A stretch of 6,408 bases of DNA. It comes from Bacillota bacterium. GTDB taxonomy: Bacteria > Bacillota > Clostridia > Oscillospirales > Butyricicoccaceae. The stretch covers positions 1-6,408 of the forward strand of contig JAUZPW010000088.1 in the NCBI GenBank assembly GCA_030705725.1, written 5' to 3'. Positions 6,391-6,408 of this stretch are shown here, piece after piece. The notes below the pieces were generated by a model. The model had not been told where the DNA came from, ran no database searches, and was given only the letters and a program-made list of their open reading frames with translations. The translations under genes were made by a program, and so were the position numbers. Positions within the stretch are counted from its first letter, which is position 1, and every line of letters starts with the position of its first letter.

Positions 6391-6408
6391 AATTTCCGGC
6401 CTTCTTAC
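6371..6408 (+). CDS. Possible start of a further gene, truncated by window end
   Basis: ATG 6371 follows a well-placed AGGAG and opens a frame to the window edge (MHLRKNEISGLL), overlapping the TrkA stop by 20 bases. Twelve residues are too few to recognise a family. An alternative start is ATG 6387 in another frame, with a four-base ATGA overlap but a weaker ribosome site. By context a TrkH/KtrB pore gene would be natural, but the visible residues neither support nor exclude it. Confidence 0.4.
   Translation, partial: MHLRKNEISGLL

Overview
The window looks like chromosomal DNA of a GC-rich (visibly above 50% G+C) member of the Bacillota, most likely class Clostridia. The evidence is the long single-chain PurL of the type common in clostridia and streptococci, tightly packed genes with AGGAGG-type ribosome binding sites, and a KdpD/KdpE-like regulator pair beside split TrkA genes. 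This assignment rests on protein character only. All supported genes are on the + strand, and there are no rRNA or tRNA genes, mobile elements or CRISPR arrays.

Layout. (1) Bases 1-2587 hold the C-terminal two thirds of phosphoribosylformylglycinamidine synthase (PurL), whose 5' end lies outside the window. (2) Five bases later, 2593-4152 encode a membrane histidine kinase matching only the C-terminal half of KdpD: four transmembrane segments, a GAF-like region and the kinase core. (3) Overlapping it by 26 bases, 4127-4816 encode a KdpE/OmpR-type response regulator. (4) A 154-base intergenic region carries a rho-independent terminator with two alternative hairpins, then a weak promoter-like stretch. 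(5) A second tight gene group follows: a 108-residue TPR protein, a TrkA-N-only protein, and a TrkA protein with N and C domains. These are joined by overlaps or gaps of a few bases. (6) The start of another gene may be visible at the right edge.

How the genes may work together. The kinase and regulator form one two-component system related to the potassium/turgor sensor KdpDE. No kdpFABC pump genes are seen. The neighbours are instead two RCK/TrkA subunits, the cytosolic nucleotide-binding gates of Trk/Ktr potassium channels. The simplest inference is a potassium homeostasis locus in which a shortened KdpD-like kinase is linked to Trk-type uptake rather than to the Kdp ATPase. The membrane subunit (TrkH/KtrB) is not in the window. 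The terminator after the regulator suggests the TrkA group is a separate transcript, which the regulator might control. The purL junction has no room for a terminator, so the two-component genes are probably at least partly co-transcribed with the purine gene. Nothing here proves a new system. The points most worth a second look are the missing KdpD N-terminus, the TPR protein in a Trk operon, the split TrkA pair and the purL-kinase junction.
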